A stretch of DNA of 64,000 nt from SABY01 sp964593705 (GCA_964593705.1 CAZQIV010000020.1:1-64000), one strand, 5' to 3'; shown: positions 8,814-17,916, counted from the stretch's first letter. Numbers and translations are program-made. Notes: a model not told the origin generated them from the letters alone.

Positions 8814-9185
8814 ATGAAAAAGTTAGTTTCCCTACATGTTGCATTGTTGCCGTTTTTTGCAACGGCTCAAATTCCGACTGACACTACATACTCTGATACA
8901 GTAACAAGCCACGTACTTGCAGAAGGAGAACCCGTTGCAGGAGCAAACATCTCATACATGATCATAGACACCGTAAAAGGCACGCAAGAACTAATACGTG
9001 AAGCCCTTACAAATGAATCAGGCTTAGATATAGTGGACAGTTTACCCGTTATTAAACATTACACCGGCCTACAACCATTTGCAAAGCCAGTAAACAAAGA
9101 AGATATTCTCATAGCCAGCAATGGCACAGAAAAGGGATTAAAAGCGAATGCTTTTGCTGATGTAATGAACCTTGACAAAAACTAA
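8814..9185 (+). CDS. Small secreted protein, unknown
   Basis: About 123 residues starting MKKLVSLHVALLPFFATAQ, a good signal peptide with cleavage after ATA-Q. An in-frame ATG two codons earlier (8808) is possible. The mature part (TSHVLAEGEPVAGANISYMI; EALTNESGLDIVDSLPVIKHY) resembles the start of a carboxypeptidase-regulatory-like or TonB-plug-like region (EPVAGA), but it stops after about 100 residues. It may be a truncated remnant of a larger envelope protein, its position at the edge of the REP array being compatible with that. Function not recognised. Confidence 0.5.
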   Translation: MKKLVSLHVALLPFFATAQIPTDTTYSDTVTSHVLAEGEPVAGANISYMIIDTVKGTQELIREALTNESGLDIVDSLPVIKHYTGLQPFAKPVNKEDILIASNGTEKGLKANAFADVMNLDKN

Positions 9186-9219
9186 TGTTTTTTAGGGGTA
9201 ACTGGCCAAGTTAGCTTAA

Positions 9220-10140
9220 CTATTTGGCCGGGAGCTCAAACGAAAATGCACTACCTACGCCGGGTTGACTGTCAACAGTTAGTTTGCCTTTATTTTTCTC
9301 AATAAATTCTTTTACCAGCATCAGCCCGAGGCCAGTCCCCTTTTCGTTGGCAGTACCTTTTTTGCGGACTTTCGAATCGGCACGAAAAATATTTTTGATA
9401 TCCCCGGGGGCAATGCCTGTTCCGGTATCCTGCACCGTGCATTTTACCATCGTTCCGTTGCTTTGTGATGTATAATAGCATACCGATCCGCCGGTATTGG
9501 TAAACTTTATGGCATTGGAGGTTAGATTCCTTATAATGGTGTGCAGCATATTTTCGTCGGCAAAAACGAAGGTGTTTTGTGGCACGCGATTGTTGAGGTC
9601 GATTTTTTTCTCTTTTGCGTTTCGCTCCTGGAGTTGTATTGCATGCTGTATGATAAGGTTTAAATCGTTTTGCACCGGCTTATAATTAATGCCATCCGAA
9701 TTGCTTCTGGCCCATTCCAAAAGGTTTTCCAACAAAGCAAAAAGATCTTCGGACGAGTTTTGTATAATATGAATAAACTCCTTTTTTTCTTTTTCCGAAA
9801 AATCATCATATTCATCGTGCAACAAACTGGAAAAGCCTAACAACGAATTAAAAGGGCTCTTGAGGTCGTGGGCAATAATACTGTACATTTTATCTCTGGT
9901 CTTACTCATTTCAATAAGCTTTTGCTCGTTTTCGCGAATGGTGTGGGTGCGTTCATCCACGAGGCGTTGAAGTTTTTTAGCTGTTTTAAGATTAAAATAG
10001 TATAAGACACCTATTAGTAATAAGATTAGGATAATAATAATGGTAAAAAGCAAGAGCTGTTGAAATTGAAGCGCATGGTGATTGGCTTCGAGATTTTGCA
10101 GTTCGATTGTTTGGTTCAAAAATTCTGTTCTGGTATTCAA
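9220..10140 (-). CDS. Histidine kinase part of the broken TPR-kinase
   Basis: This frame encodes the membrane helix (LLLFTIIIILILLLIGVLYYF), a coiled coil (LVDERTHTIRENEQKLIEM) and an intact kinase core. The H-box is YSIIAHDLKSPFNSLLGF, the N-box NLTSNAIKFTNTGG, and the G-boxes DTGTGI and GTGLGL. It could only begin with TTG at 10140, which is inside the region homologous to the linker, so independent expression is doubtful. No response regulator is adjacent. All catalytic residues are present, so the damage is limited to the sensor and linker. Confidence 0.75.
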   Translation of the reverse strand: MNTRTEFLNQTIELQNLEANHHALQFQQLLLFTIIIILILLLIGVLYYFNLKTAKKLQRLVDERTHTIRENEQKLIEMSKTRDKMYSIIAHDLKSPFNSLLGFSSLLHDEYDDFSEKEKKEFIHIIQNSSEDLFALLENLLEWARSNSDGINYKPVQNDLNLIIQHAIQLQERNAKEKKIDLNNRVPQNTFVFADENMLHTIIRNLTSNAIKFTNTGGSVCYYTSQSNGTMVKCTVQDTGTGIAPGDIKNIFRADSKVRKKGTANEKGTGLGLMLVKEFIEKNKGKLTVDSQPGVGSAFSFELPAK

Positions 10141-11053
10141 GTATCAAATTATCAACACCACTTTCGAGAACATAAGGCATACACGCATCCAATTTATCCA
10201 TTGCCTCCATATTTTTTTTTTGATGATAATAACAGGTTGCAAGGTTTTTTCGGTTAAGTGCTTCTCCGTATTTGCTGTGGATATCTATGTTTGTTTTTTC
10301 TGCAATCGTTAGGTAGGCAATGGTGGTGTCATATTCACCCATATTCATATAAACCTCAGCCATAAAGTTTTGAGTCATCGCCGTGTAGTATCTGTTCTTG
10401 ATTTCCTGGTAGAATTTATAGGATTGCTCAAAATGCCGGAGAGCCATCTTTGGGTCGTTCATACTTAGGCAGGTTTGTCCAATCATGTTATGGATGATGC
10501 CCCGGGTTGGCGAAAAATCAAACTGGTCAATCAATCGCATGGCTGAATCAAAATGGTCGAGTGCTTCCTGGTATCGTTGGGTGTTGTGATATATCTTTCC
10601 TAAATTGGTGTGGTATTCAGCAGTAAATTGCAATTCTCCACGATACCCTCTCACCACATCTTTTTCATGGTAGCAGTCGAAGTAAAGCTGATAAGCATTG
10701 GCAAATTCTCCGATTTTCAAAAACATATCGCCCAGTTCCTGCATGGAACCCAATTTACCCGAAACATTCTGAATGTGTTCATTAGCTTCTATGCTTTCCG
10801 AAAAATTGGCAATGGCCTCCTTGAAATATCCCAGCCTGGTATTGGATTCCCCCAGCCAATATAATGCCCAGGCCAGATAAGGCTGTTGCTTCAGGCTCTT
10901 GGTTTCGTCAACAACCTCTTGCAATATTTCACGGGACTTTATATATTGATCGCTGATATGGTACGATTTGCCCAACTGAATTTTAGCGGTGTGGAGTTGG
11001 GTGGTAAGATTGTGTTTTTTATAATATTCCAGTGCTATGTTTACTGTTCTCAA
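9992..11053 (-). CDS. TPR sensor part of the broken TPR-kinase
   Basis: About six to seven tetratricopeptide repeats (for example ALYWLGESNTRLGYFKEAIANF, HTNLGKIYHNTQRYQEALDHF, NFMAEVYMNMGEYDTTIAYL) form the periplasmic sensor region expected of this kinase class. From about residue 310 the frame is out of register (EPNNRTAKSRSQSP) and the following residues are nonsense until the stop at 9992. The ATG at 11053 is internal to the original gene, because TPR sequence continues upstream to the amber codon. Confidence 0.7.
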   Translation of the reverse strand: MRTVNIALEYYKKHNLTTQLHTAKIQLGKSYHISDQYIKSREILQEVVDETKSLKQQPYLAWALYWLGESNTRLGYFKEAIANFSESIEANEHIQNVSGKLGSMQELGDMFLKIGEFANAYQLYFDCYHEKDVVRGYRGELQFTAEYHTNLGKIYHNTQRYQEALDHFDSAMRLIDQFDFSPTRGIIHNMIGQTCLSMNDPKMALRHFEQSYKFYQEIKNRYYTAMTQNFMAEVYMNMGEYDTTIAYLTIAEKTNIDIHSKYGEALNRKNLATCYYHQKKNMEAMDKLDACMPYVLESGVDNLILEYQNRIFEPNNRTAKSRSQSPCASISTALAFYHYYYPNLITNRCLILF

Positions 11054-11191
11054 TGCACTGTCAGACTGACGCAGGAGAATAAAAGCCCGGCTTAATGTAG
11101 TGTATTGGTGACAAATATTTATGGAGTCACCCAGAAGTTCGTAATATTTCAGGGCTTTCCGGGTATAGCTAATAGCATTATGATATTCTAA

Positions 11192-11503
11192 CTAGTAAAA
11201 GGAAATTGCTGAATAAAAATAATTGGCGCGAGCCTGATCAATTAAGGAATGGTTTTCCCCGGCCAGTGCAAGGTATTGGGCCAGGTAAGTGCTGGTTTCA
11301 TCATAAGAAATTTTATAGTAATACCCTACGATATCACTTAACACTTTCAATTTTTCCTTTCCCGATGTCTGGTGGAGTTCTTTTGTGAGCGTTTCAATAT
11401 CCACGGATTCTGCCGCCGGTGTAGATAGAGGTAAAAACATCAAGCTGGTAAGGATGCATAGAAAAAATACTTTTTTATTTTGGAGATTGACTAAGTTCGC
11501 CAT
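11192..11503 (-). CDS. N-terminal fragment of the broken TPR-kinase
   Basis: A 103-residue fragment with a signal peptide (VFFLCILTSLMFLPLSTPAAES) and the first TPR-like helices (LTKELHQTSGKEKLKVLSDIVGYYY). It ends at TAG (11192-11194) in the middle of a TPR helix. If expressed it would give only a short exported stub. Confidence 0.7.
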   Translation of the reverse strand: MANLVNLQNKKVFFLCILTSLMFLPLSTPAAESVDIETLTKELHQTSGKEKLKVLSDIVGYYYKISYDETSTYLAQYLALAGENHSLIDQARANYFYSAISFY

Positions 11504-11593
11504 TGCCGTTGATGATTTCTCACAAAAATAACTATTATTATTTATACATCTGCATAATTTAAATTTGTTGTGACGGTTGATTTGAATGTTGGT

Positions 11594-13498
11594 TTATTTT
11601 TCTTCAAGCAATTGCCTAAGGCTTTGTACGATACCCGAAGCATCGTAACCACACTCTTGCCAAAGTTTTTCCTGTGCCGCCTGCGCAATAAAACTGTCAG
11701 GTATTCCCAGGCGGATTACCTTTGCATTGTAGTCATGATCGGCCATAAACTCAAGCACTTCAGTTCCCAAACCGCCCTTAATAACACCATCTTCTACAGT
11801 TATAACTTTATCGAAGTTTTTAAACACTTCATGCAGCAAATCTTCATCAATGGGTTTTAAAAACCTAATATCAAAATGGGCAGGCGAAATATTATCTTTC
11901 GAAAGCATCTCACAAGCTTTCACTACCTCATTACCGATATGCCCAATCGAAATTATGGCAATCTCTTTGCCATCCCTGATTTTTCTACCTTTGCCAACTA
12001 TTAATTCCTCAAAGGGAACTTTCCAATTTTCGAGAACACCTCTGCCTCGTGGATAACGAATTACAAAGGGGCCTTTATTTTTCAACTGGCCGGTGTACAT
12101 CATATTCCTCAGTTCAACCTCATTCATCGGCGCACAGATGGTGAGATTAGGAATTCCACGCAAAAACGACAGGTCAAACGAGCCATGATGCGTGGGACCA
12201 TCCTCGCCTACAAGACCTGCCCGGTCGAGGCAAAAAACAACATTCAGGTTTTGAAGCGCCACATCGTGGATAAGCTGGTCGTAGGCCCGCTGAAAAAAGG
12301 TGGAGTAAATATTACAAAAAGGCACAAAGCCTTGCGTGGCCATCCCGGCCGAAAAAGTAACGGCGTGTTGTTCGGCAATACCAACATCAAAAGCCCGGTC
12401 GGGCATTTTATGCATCATCATGTCCAGCGAGCTACCCGAAGGCATGGCCGGGGTAATCCCGATAATTTTATCATTTTGTTCAGCCAGTTCTATAATTGTT
12501 CTGCCAAAAACCACCTGATATTTGGGCGATAAAATCCCGGTACATGGATCGCTTTTAAATAATTGTCCGGTATGTTTATCAAACTTTCCGGGAGGGGCAT
12601 GGTAGATGGTGGGTTCTTTTTCGGCTATTTCGAGCCCTTTGCCTTTGGTGGTGATAATGTGCAAAAGTTTGGGACCCTTAATTTGCTTAAGGTCGCTCAG
12701 TAGTTTGGCGAGGCGCACAACATCGTTCCCGTCAACAGGGCCAAAATACCTGAAATTAAAAGCTTCGAAAAGATTACTCCTGTGGAAAATACTGCCTTTA
12801 ACAGCATTACCAACCTGCTTAACAATTGCCCGGGTGTTTTCGCCGTACTTTGTGTTGCCGCCGAGCATCCGCCATATTTTGTTCCTTATCCGGTTATAGG
12901 TTTCGGAGGTGGCTATCCCGGCAAGGTAATCTTTGATGGCACCCACATTTTTGTCGATGGCAATACCATTATCGTTCAAAATAACCAAAAGGTTAGGGTG
13001 GTTTATCCCGGCGTTGTTCATGGCCTCAATAGCCATTCCGCCGGTCATGGAACCATCGCCGATAACGGCAATATGGTGTCTTTCTGTAAGTCCCAATCGT
13101 TGCGCGGCTTCGGCCATGCCAAGTGCCGCCGAAATGGAAGTAGAAGAATGCCCGGTACCAAAGGCATCGTATTCACTTTCCGACATTTTGGGGAATCCGC
13201 TAATTCCGCCCTTTTTCCGGTTTGTGTGGAATTCATTGCGCCTGCCGGTGAGGATTTTATGGCCATAAGCCTGGTGGCCAACATCCCAAATTATTTTATC
13301 ATCGGGGGTGTTAAACACATAATGCAAAGCAACGGAAATTTCGACAGCTCCCAGGCTGGCACCCAAATGGCCGGGATTGTTGGAAACAGCATCAATGATG
13401 AATTCGCGTAATTCCTTACACAATTCCTCAAGCCTTGACTCAGGCAATTCCTTGAGTTCCTTTGGTGAATTTATACTTTTTAAAAGCGACCCTGACAT
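11594..13498 (-). CDS. dxs: 1-deoxy-D-xylulose-5-phosphate synthase
   Basis: First enzyme of the MEP isoprenoid pathway, a thiamine-diphosphate transketolase-type enzyme joining pyruvate and glyceraldehyde 3-phosphate. The protein has 634 residues, near the usual 620-640. Family motifs seen are NPGHLGASLGAVE, the ThDP/Mg motif GDGSMTGGMA ... NDNGIAI, GTGHSSTSIS, and the pyrimidine-domain motif DRAGLVGEDGPTHHGSFD. The C-terminal transketolase domain ends with SFIAQA. An in-frame ATG at 13519 is possible. I prefer 13498 because AGGAAAGG lies just before it and the length matches homologues. Other MEP genes are not in the window. Confidence 0.95.
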   Translation of the reverse strand: MSGSLLKSINSPKELKELPESRLEELCKELREFIIDAVSNNPGHLGASLGAVEISVALHYVFNTPDDKIIWDVGHQAYGHKILTGRRNEFHTNRKKGGISGFPKMSESEYDAFGTGHSSTSISAALGMAEAAQRLGLTERHHIAVIGDGSMTGGMAIEAMNNAGINHPNLLVILNDNGIAIDKNVGAIKDYLAGIATSETYNRIRNKIWRMLGGNTKYGENTRAIVKQVGNAVKGSIFHRSNLFEAFNFRYFGPVDGNDVVRLAKLLSDLKQIKGPKLLHIITTKGKGLEIAEKEPTIYHAPPGKFDKHTGQLFKSDPCTGILSPKYQVVFGRTIIELAEQNDKIIGITPAMPSGSSLDMMMHKMPDRAFDVGIAEQHAVTFSAGMATQGFVPFCNIYSTFFQRAYDQLIHDVALQNLNVVFCLDRAGLVGEDGPTHHGSFDLSFLRGIPNLTICAPMNEVELRNMMYTGQLKNKGPFVIRYPRGRGVLENWKVPFEELIVGKGRKIRDGKEIAIISIGHIGNEVVKACEMLSKDNISPAHFDIRFLKPIDEDLLHEVFKNFDKVITVEDGVIKGGLGTEVLEFMADHDYNAKVIRLGIPDSFIAQAAQEKLWQECGYDASGIVQSLRQLLEEK

Positions 13499-13547
13499 AC
13501 TTCCTTTCCTAACGTCCATTTAAATTTACCCTTTCCGGCGTGCAAAT

Positions 13548-13871
13548 TTATAATAATCCCAGTTCAAGTTTTGCTTCGTCCGAAATCATATCCTGATCCC
13601 AGGGCGGCTCGAAGGTAATTTCAACCTCGGCATCTCTTACGCCCTCAACTTCCAGCATCTTTTCTTTTACTTCCTGTGGCAGCGATTCAGCTACGGGGCA
13701 ATTTGGCGAAGTAAGAGTCATTAACACATAAACCTTGTAATCATCCACAACTTTCACCTCGTAAACCAATCCCAATTCATAAATATCAACCGGTATTTCA
13801 GGATCGAAAACTGTTTTCAGTTTCTCGATGGCAGCTTCCCTTATCGAATTATTATCATTATTTTCACTCAT
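13548..13871 (-). CDS. DUF59/MIP18-family Fe-S assembly protein
   Basis: A 107-residue protein with the DUF59 fold: FDPEIPVDIYELGLVYEVKV near the N-terminus, TLTSPNCPVAESLPQEV with the conserved cysteine, and EPPWDQDMISDEAKLELGLL at the end. Relatives (SufT/PaaD-like) help mature Fe-S proteins and are often encoded with SUF genes, but no suf gene is adjacent here. It lies 49 bases upstream of dxs in the same direction and may be co-transcribed. The MEP pathway needs Fe-S enzymes, so a link is conceivable but unproven. Confidence 0.9.
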   Translation of the reverse strand: MSENNDNNSIREAAIEKLKTVFDPEIPVDIYELGLVYEVKVVDDYKVYVLMTLTSPNCPVAESLPQEVKEKMLEVEGVRDAEVEITFEPPWDQDMISDEAKLELGLL

Positions 13872-13997
13872 ATCTAACTATAATTATCGTTTTCAAAATT
13901 GAAATATTTTACACAACCCTATTCAATTTCTTTTCAGGATGTCCTGAACATTAACAAAACCAAACAAAAAAAGTCTTGGACGCATACGAATGTTTCC

Positions 13998-14026
13998 CTA
14001 TAAAGCATATTTTGTTACATCTTCGC
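13998..14026 (-). repeat. Duplicate of the hutH 3' end
   Basis: These 29 bases match 14354-14382 at about 26 of 29 positions and encode the same last residues on the minus strand, EDVTKYAL followed by TAG. They are therefore a copy of the hutH terminus on the far side of the 49-bp tandem repeat, as if the array had been inserted into, or had duplicated, the end of hutH. Confidence 0.75.
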
Positions 14027-14034
14027 TTTCAATT

Positions 14035-14313
14035 CCCGCAAGGGCGGGATTTCCCCGAAAAAACGGGGCAGGCTGCTCCGCTTCCCGCAAGGGCGGGNNN
14101 NNNNNNNNNNNNNNNNNNNNNNNNNNNNNNNNNNNNNNNNNNNNNNNNNNNNNNNNNNNNNNNNNNNNNNNNNNNNNNNNNNNNNNNNNNNNNNNNNCCG
14201 CAAGGGCGGGATTTCCCCGAAAAAACGGGGCAGGCTGCTCCGCTTCCCGCAAAGGCGGGATTTCCCCGAAAAAACGGGGCAGGCTGCTCCGCTTCCCGCA
14301 AAGGCGGGATTTC
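14035..14313. repeat. 49-bp tandem repeat interrupted by assembly gap
   Basis: The unit begins CCCGCAAGGGCGGGATTTCC, continues CCCGAAAAAACGGGGCAGG and ends CTGCTCCGCTT. It contains two small palindromes (CCCGC-AAGG-GCGGG and CCCCG-AAAAAA-CGGGG). Copies start at 14035 and 14084, run into the gap, and resume at about 14197, 14246 and 14295 (last one partial). One degenerate single copy in reverse orientation lies at 43109-43147. The frames crossing it are not genes. Confidence 0.9.
14098..14197. other. Assembly gap, 100 N
   Basis: Exactly 100 unknown bases inside the 49-bp tandem repeat. The round number indicates a scaffolding placeholder, so the true number of repeat units is unknown. Confidence 0.98.
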
Positions 14314-14353
14314 GCTCCGCTCAACATTCAATCATTCATCCGTCTCAATCATT

Positions 14354-15877
14354 CTACAAAGCATACTTTGTTACGTCTTCGCCCGGAAGCTCAAAATCAA
14401 TCTCTCGCAGGAATTTTACTGAAGCATTTATTTCGTCATACATCACTTTATCATTGTGAATAAATTGAACCTTTTCGCGATATTTTGAAACAAAATTCTC
14501 GATGTATGAAGATGATTTTGCAGGCCTGCGAAACTCAAGTGCCTGGGCCGCATTAAAAAGTTCGATGGCCAGCACCCGTTCAAGATTTTCGAGTACGCGG
14601 TATGCTTTTGTGGCTGCGTTTGCGCCCATGCTCACGTGGTCTTCCTGCCCCTGCGATGATTCGATGGTATCGACCGAAGCCGGTGTACAAAGCTGTTTGT
14701 TTTGATTTACAATGGATGCCGCCGTGTATTGCGGAATCATAAATCCGGAATTGAGGCCGGGATTGGCCACAAGGAAATGTGGTAATTCTCTTTTGCCATC
14801 CAATAACTGGAAAGTTCTACGCTCCGAAATATTTCCAAGCTCCGCCATGGCAATGCAAAGATTGTCGAGGGCAAGGGCAAGGGGCTGACCATGAAAGTTT
14901 CCGGCTGAGATGATTAAATCCTCTTCGGGAAAAATTGTCGGGTTGTCGGTAACCGCATTGATCTCCATACGAAAAACATAGGAAACGTAATCGATGGAAT
15001 CTTTTGAAGCGCCGTGAACCTGCGGAATACAACGGAAGGAATATGGATCCTGTACATGCTTCTTTTTGCGGTTTATCAGTTCGCTGTCCTGCAAAATATT
15101 CCTTATGCGGCTTGCAGTTTTTATCTGACCACGATGATGCCTTATTTGCTGGATAAGATCGTGAAAAGGTTCTATTCGCCCATCGAAGGCATCCAGCGAA
15201 AGCGCTCCAATAATATCGGAAAGTCTTGAAAGCTTGAAAACCTTCAGGCAAAGATAAATGCCGTAGGCGCTCATAAATTGTGTTCCGTTAAGCAAAGCCA
15301 GTCCTTCTTTCGAGAGCAGCGTGATGGGTTTCCAACCCATCCGCTTATTCATTTCGGCAGCGCTCATTTTTTCGCCTTCAAAATAAACTTCCCCTTTCCC
15401 GATGAGCGGAAGCGACATGTGTGCGAGGGGAGCCAAATCGCCGGAAGCGCCCAGCGATCCCAATTGATAAATTACCGGAACCACATCATGATTATAAAAA
15501 TCGATGAGCCTTTGCACTGTGCTAAGCTGCACACCGGAATGACCATAAGAAAGTGCATGCACTTTGAGCAGAATCATGAGTTTAACAATCTCTCTAGGCA
15601 CTTCATCGCCAATCCCACAAGCATGCGACATTACCAGATTCTCCTGCAACTGGCTCAGATCGTCACGCGAAATCCTCACATCGTGAAGAGCACCAAAACC
15701 GGTGTTAATACCATAAATTGGCTCATCGCTGCCCTCCATTTTTTTATCGAGGTAATCACGGCATTTGTTGATTTTTGCTACAGCTTCCTCCGATAATTCA
15801 AGGGTGTAGTTATTCCGGGTCAGGATTTCGATATCTTCGAAATTTAAAAGTTTTGAACTGATTTGATGTACTGTCAT
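14354..15877 (-). CDS. hutH: Histidine ammonia-lyase
   Basis: Converts L-histidine to urocanate, the first step of histidine degradation, in the cytoplasm. The protein has 507 residues, the normal size. The Ala-Ser-Gly triad that forms the MIO cofactor is at 144-146 in SLGASGDLAPLAH. The substrate-loop YGINTGFG is at 55-62, and NGTQFMSAYG and QGQEDHVSMGANA are also present. Upstream GTG/TTG codons extend the frame by three residues, but the ATG at 15877 is preferred. No hutU, hutI or other hut gene is adjacent, so the pathway is split. The 3' end is duplicated beyond the tandem repeat. Confidence 0.95.
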   Translation of the reverse strand: MTVHQISSKLLNFEDIEILTRNNYTLELSEEAVAKINKCRDYLDKKMEGSDEPIYGINTGFGALHDVRISRDDLSQLQENLVMSHACGIGDEVPREIVKLMILLKVHALSYGHSGVQLSTVQRLIDFYNHDVVPVIYQLGSLGASGDLAPLAHMSLPLIGKGEVYFEGEKMSAAEMNKRMGWKPITLLSKEGLALLNGTQFMSAYGIYLCLKVFKLSRLSDIIGALSLDAFDGRIEPFHDLIQQIRHHRGQIKTASRIRNILQDSELINRKKKHVQDPYSFRCIPQVHGASKDSIDYVSYVFRMEINAVTDNPTIFPEEDLIISAGNFHGQPLALALDNLCIAMAELGNISERRTFQLLDGKRELPHFLVANPGLNSGFMIPQYTAASIVNQNKQLCTPASVDTIESSQGQEDHVSMGANAATKAYRVLENLERVLAIELFNAAQALEFRRPAKSSSYIENFVSKYREKVQFIHNDKVMYDEINASVKFLREIDFELPGEDVTKYAL

Positions 15878-15954
15878 TTTCAACACATTTTTTAATAAAG
15901 CGCAAAAGTATTAATTTGGAATTAAAAGTGAGGCGGGTTGGAAAGGTATTTAGT

Positions 15955-16060
15955 ATTTAGTAATTGGTAATTGGTAATTGGATATTAGTTAATCGTTATT
16001 GGATGCCGAAGCAATAATAAGTCATGTTACAGGGAAAAAAAGGCTGAAAGCCTTTCACAT
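15955..16060. repeat. Short heptamer run and a lone REP-like palindrome
   Basis: Between hutH and the kinase-like gene are a few AATTGGTAATTGG heptamers (about 15958-15985). One AAGGCTGAAAGCCTTT palindrome lies at about 16040-16055 and is related to the large array at 6.1-8.7 kb. No gene. Confidence 0.55.
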
Positions 16061-16095
16061 CAATAGCAGGAGCAACGCCCCTGATGTACGCAAAA

Positions 16096-16977
16096 TCAAA
16101 ACTTCCTCAAGGTTTGTTGAACAGAACCCAAATAACCACCTCCAAATAGATTTACATGCACCATGAGTGGATAAAGATTGTAAATCGGCAATCTGTCGTG
16201 CCAGCCCTTTTCGAGCGGTTTGTGCCGCATGTAGGCTTCATAAAAACGATTTGAAAAACCACCAAAAAGTGTGGTCATGGCAATGTCGATTTCAGGATGG
16301 CCATAATATACTGCCGGATCGATAAGGCAGGCCTGGCCTGAAGAGTTTACCATAAAATTGCCACTCCACAAATCTCCGTGTAGAAGCGAAGGACGTGTAG
16401 GTGGAAAAATATCATCCAGTTTCTTATACAATCGTTCAAAGGCCAAAACATCAGCACGGCCAACACTTCCATTTTCGCGGGCAAGTTTTATTTGTCTTTC
16501 CAGGCGTTCCATGATGAAAAATTCGATCCAATCTTTATGAAAATTATTGTGTTGATGGAGTGAACCCATGTAATTGTCGTGATCCAATCCAAATTTTTCG
16601 GCTTTAACATTATGCAGGGCAGCCAGCTTTTCGCCAAAATCATCCCAAAAATCATTGGCCTCCCGGGCAGATTTGATGAACTCCAACAGCAGAAATGCGT
16701 GTTCATCGTCTTCGTCAAACAGCAAAACCTTTGGCACGCTAATTATTCCCGGTTCGCTCAATAGTTGCAGACCTTTGGATTCTTTGCTGAACATTACGGG
16801 GAAGCGGGAAGCGCTGTTGTATTTTACAAAAAAATCGCCATGCTTGGTTTTGAGATGATAGGCATGGTTGATAGAACCTCCTCCCACCCCGGAAATTGAT
16901 GTGATTTTAGGATTGCTTTCGCTGAACCTGGATTTGAGAAAATCGATAACGGATTGTTTGATAAATTCTGGTAGCAT
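16096..16977 (-). CDS. Fructosamine/ketosamine kinase family protein
   Basis: A 293-residue aminoglycoside-phosphotransferase-fold kinase. Family hallmarks are the nucleotide-loop GVGGGSINHAYHL (30-42), the phosphate-binding FVKYN (50-54), the catalytic loop LLHGDLWSGN (198-207, Asp202), and the metal-binding IDPAVYYGHPEID (219-231). Bacterial members phosphorylate protein-bound or free ketosamines and thus help repair glycation. The substrate here is unknown. It has no operon partner: repeats separate it from hutH and from the upstream region. Confidence 0.88.
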   Translation of the reverse strand: MLPEFIKQSVIDFLKSRFSESNPKITSISGVGGGSINHAYHLKTKHGDFFVKYNSASRFPVMFSKESKGLQLLSEPGIISVPKVLLFDEDDEHAFLLLEFIKSAREANDFWDDFGEKLAALHNVKAEKFGLDHDNYMGSLHQHNNFHKDWIEFFIMERLERQIKLARENGSVGRADVLAFERLYKKLDDIFPPTRPSLLHGDLWSGNFMVNSSGQACLIDPAVYYGHPEIDIAMTTLFGGFSNRFYEAYMRHKPLEKGWHDRLPIYNLYPLMVHVNLFGGGYLGSVQQTLRKF

Positions 16978-17475
16978 TGGAAAATTGTTTTAACAAAATG
17001 CGAAGATAATTATAACTGATGGTTGGAGGTTGAGGGGGTTGAGAGGGTTTAGAAGTTAAGGAGGTTGAGGGGGTTGGAAAGTTGAGGAGTTGAGAAGTCA
17101 GGGTTTGAGGAGTGGTGGAGGGATGGAGTAGTGGAGTAATGGAGTGGTGGAGTAGCGGAATATTGGGAAATTAATCTTTTGAGGTGTTCAGTCTTTTACT
17201 TATTTATCCCATCTTTGTTTTTCCAAAATTTTTGAACACTGATGACACGGATTCAACTGATTTTCACAGATTAGTGTAAATCTGTACCATCTGTGTTATC
17301 CGTGTTCTACTGTAATTAAAGACGTTTGATAAAATTCAATTAATGTTTAAATGAATGGCAAGAAAGTTAACTCTATACAAATTTTGAAAATCGTTTTTCA
17401 TCGAAATTATTTCCAGGTGAATAAATATAGTATTTAATTGGACTCCTCAACTAATCTTTAAAATATGCTATTTCC
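16978..17475. repeat. Gene-free stretch with degenerate G-rich heptamers
   Basis: About 17017-17160 is a strand-biased run of TTGAGGG, TTGGAGG and AGTGGAG type words, similar in style to the repeat after 2762. The remaining 300 bases hold short ATCTGTG-type direct words (17260-17310) but no gene, terminator or RNA that I can support. Confidence 0.5.
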
Positions 17476-17916
17476 TTAAAACGCTTCCGTGTGGTTGTGG
17501 TTAAACCATCTTTTAAAATATTTATCAGCAAAGTATAATGATACAAGTGAAATTACAGCAGTGATGGTAATGGAAGTAATTTTAATTTCGGAAAAGCCAT
17601 CACTAAATGATTTGCTTATCGAAGTGAGAAGATTGAGGTATTTCACGGGGTTGTTTTCGGAAGTTTCGGCGGCGGCTTTGAAAATTCCGCTGAAATCAAA
17701 ATTAAAGAAAATGAAAATAGCAGTGATTGAAACAGCAGCTATTAGTCCAATTATCCGAAGATCAATTTTATTCTTTGCTTCAACAGGTGCAATAGCCACT
17801 TTTGGAAGGCCGGCCATCACCTTGGGGGTGAAATTATCGGGCAGCTTTTCATCTTCCGGCAGGCTTATGAGCTTTTTCAGAAAATCATCTTCAATATGTG
17901 TATTGTTTTTATCCAT
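17476..17916 (-). CDS. Probable anti-sigma factor, membrane-bound
   Basis: A 146-residue protein with an acidic cytoplasmic N-terminus (EDDFLKKLISLPEDEKLPDNFTPKVM) and two membrane helices, about 63-83 (IIGLIAAVSITAIFIFFNF) and about 117-137. Its ATG overlaps the stop of the ECF sigma gene by eight bases (ATGGATAA), the usual arrangement of sigma/anti-sigma pairs. There is no zinc-binding HxxxCxxC motif, so anti-sigma function is inferred from position and topology. An alternative start at 17937 adds seven residues. Confidence 0.65.
   Translation of the reverse strand: MDKNNTHIEDDFLKKLISLPEDEKLPDNFTPKVMAGLPKVAIAPVEAKNKIDLRIIGLIAAVSITAIFIFFNFDFSGIFKAAAETSENNPVKYLNLLTSISKSFSDGFSEIKITSITITAVISLVSLYFADKYFKRWFNHNHTEAF

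Larger units (their letters stand above)
9220..11503 (-). pseudogene. TPR-sensor histidine kinase broken by amber stop and frameshift
   Basis: The three reading frames between 9220 and 11503 join into one typical Bacteroidota hybrid of about 760 residues: signal peptide, TPR array, coiled coil, membrane helix, HisKA and HATPase. The first two pieces are in the same frame and separated only by a TAG at 11192-11194, and the TPR sequence continues without gap behind it (LEYHNAISYTRKALKYYE). This suggests a CAG-to-TAG change. A one-base shift at about 10118-10140, next to a run of five A's, separates the TPR region from the kinase: EYQNR in one frame continues as TEFLNQTIELQ in the other. Two independent lesions favour a real pseudogene. 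Sequencing error is the alternative. Confidence 0.8.

Noticed and set aside
13976..14463. Reading frames spanning the N-gap
   Set aside because: They only read through the tandem repeat and unknown bases.
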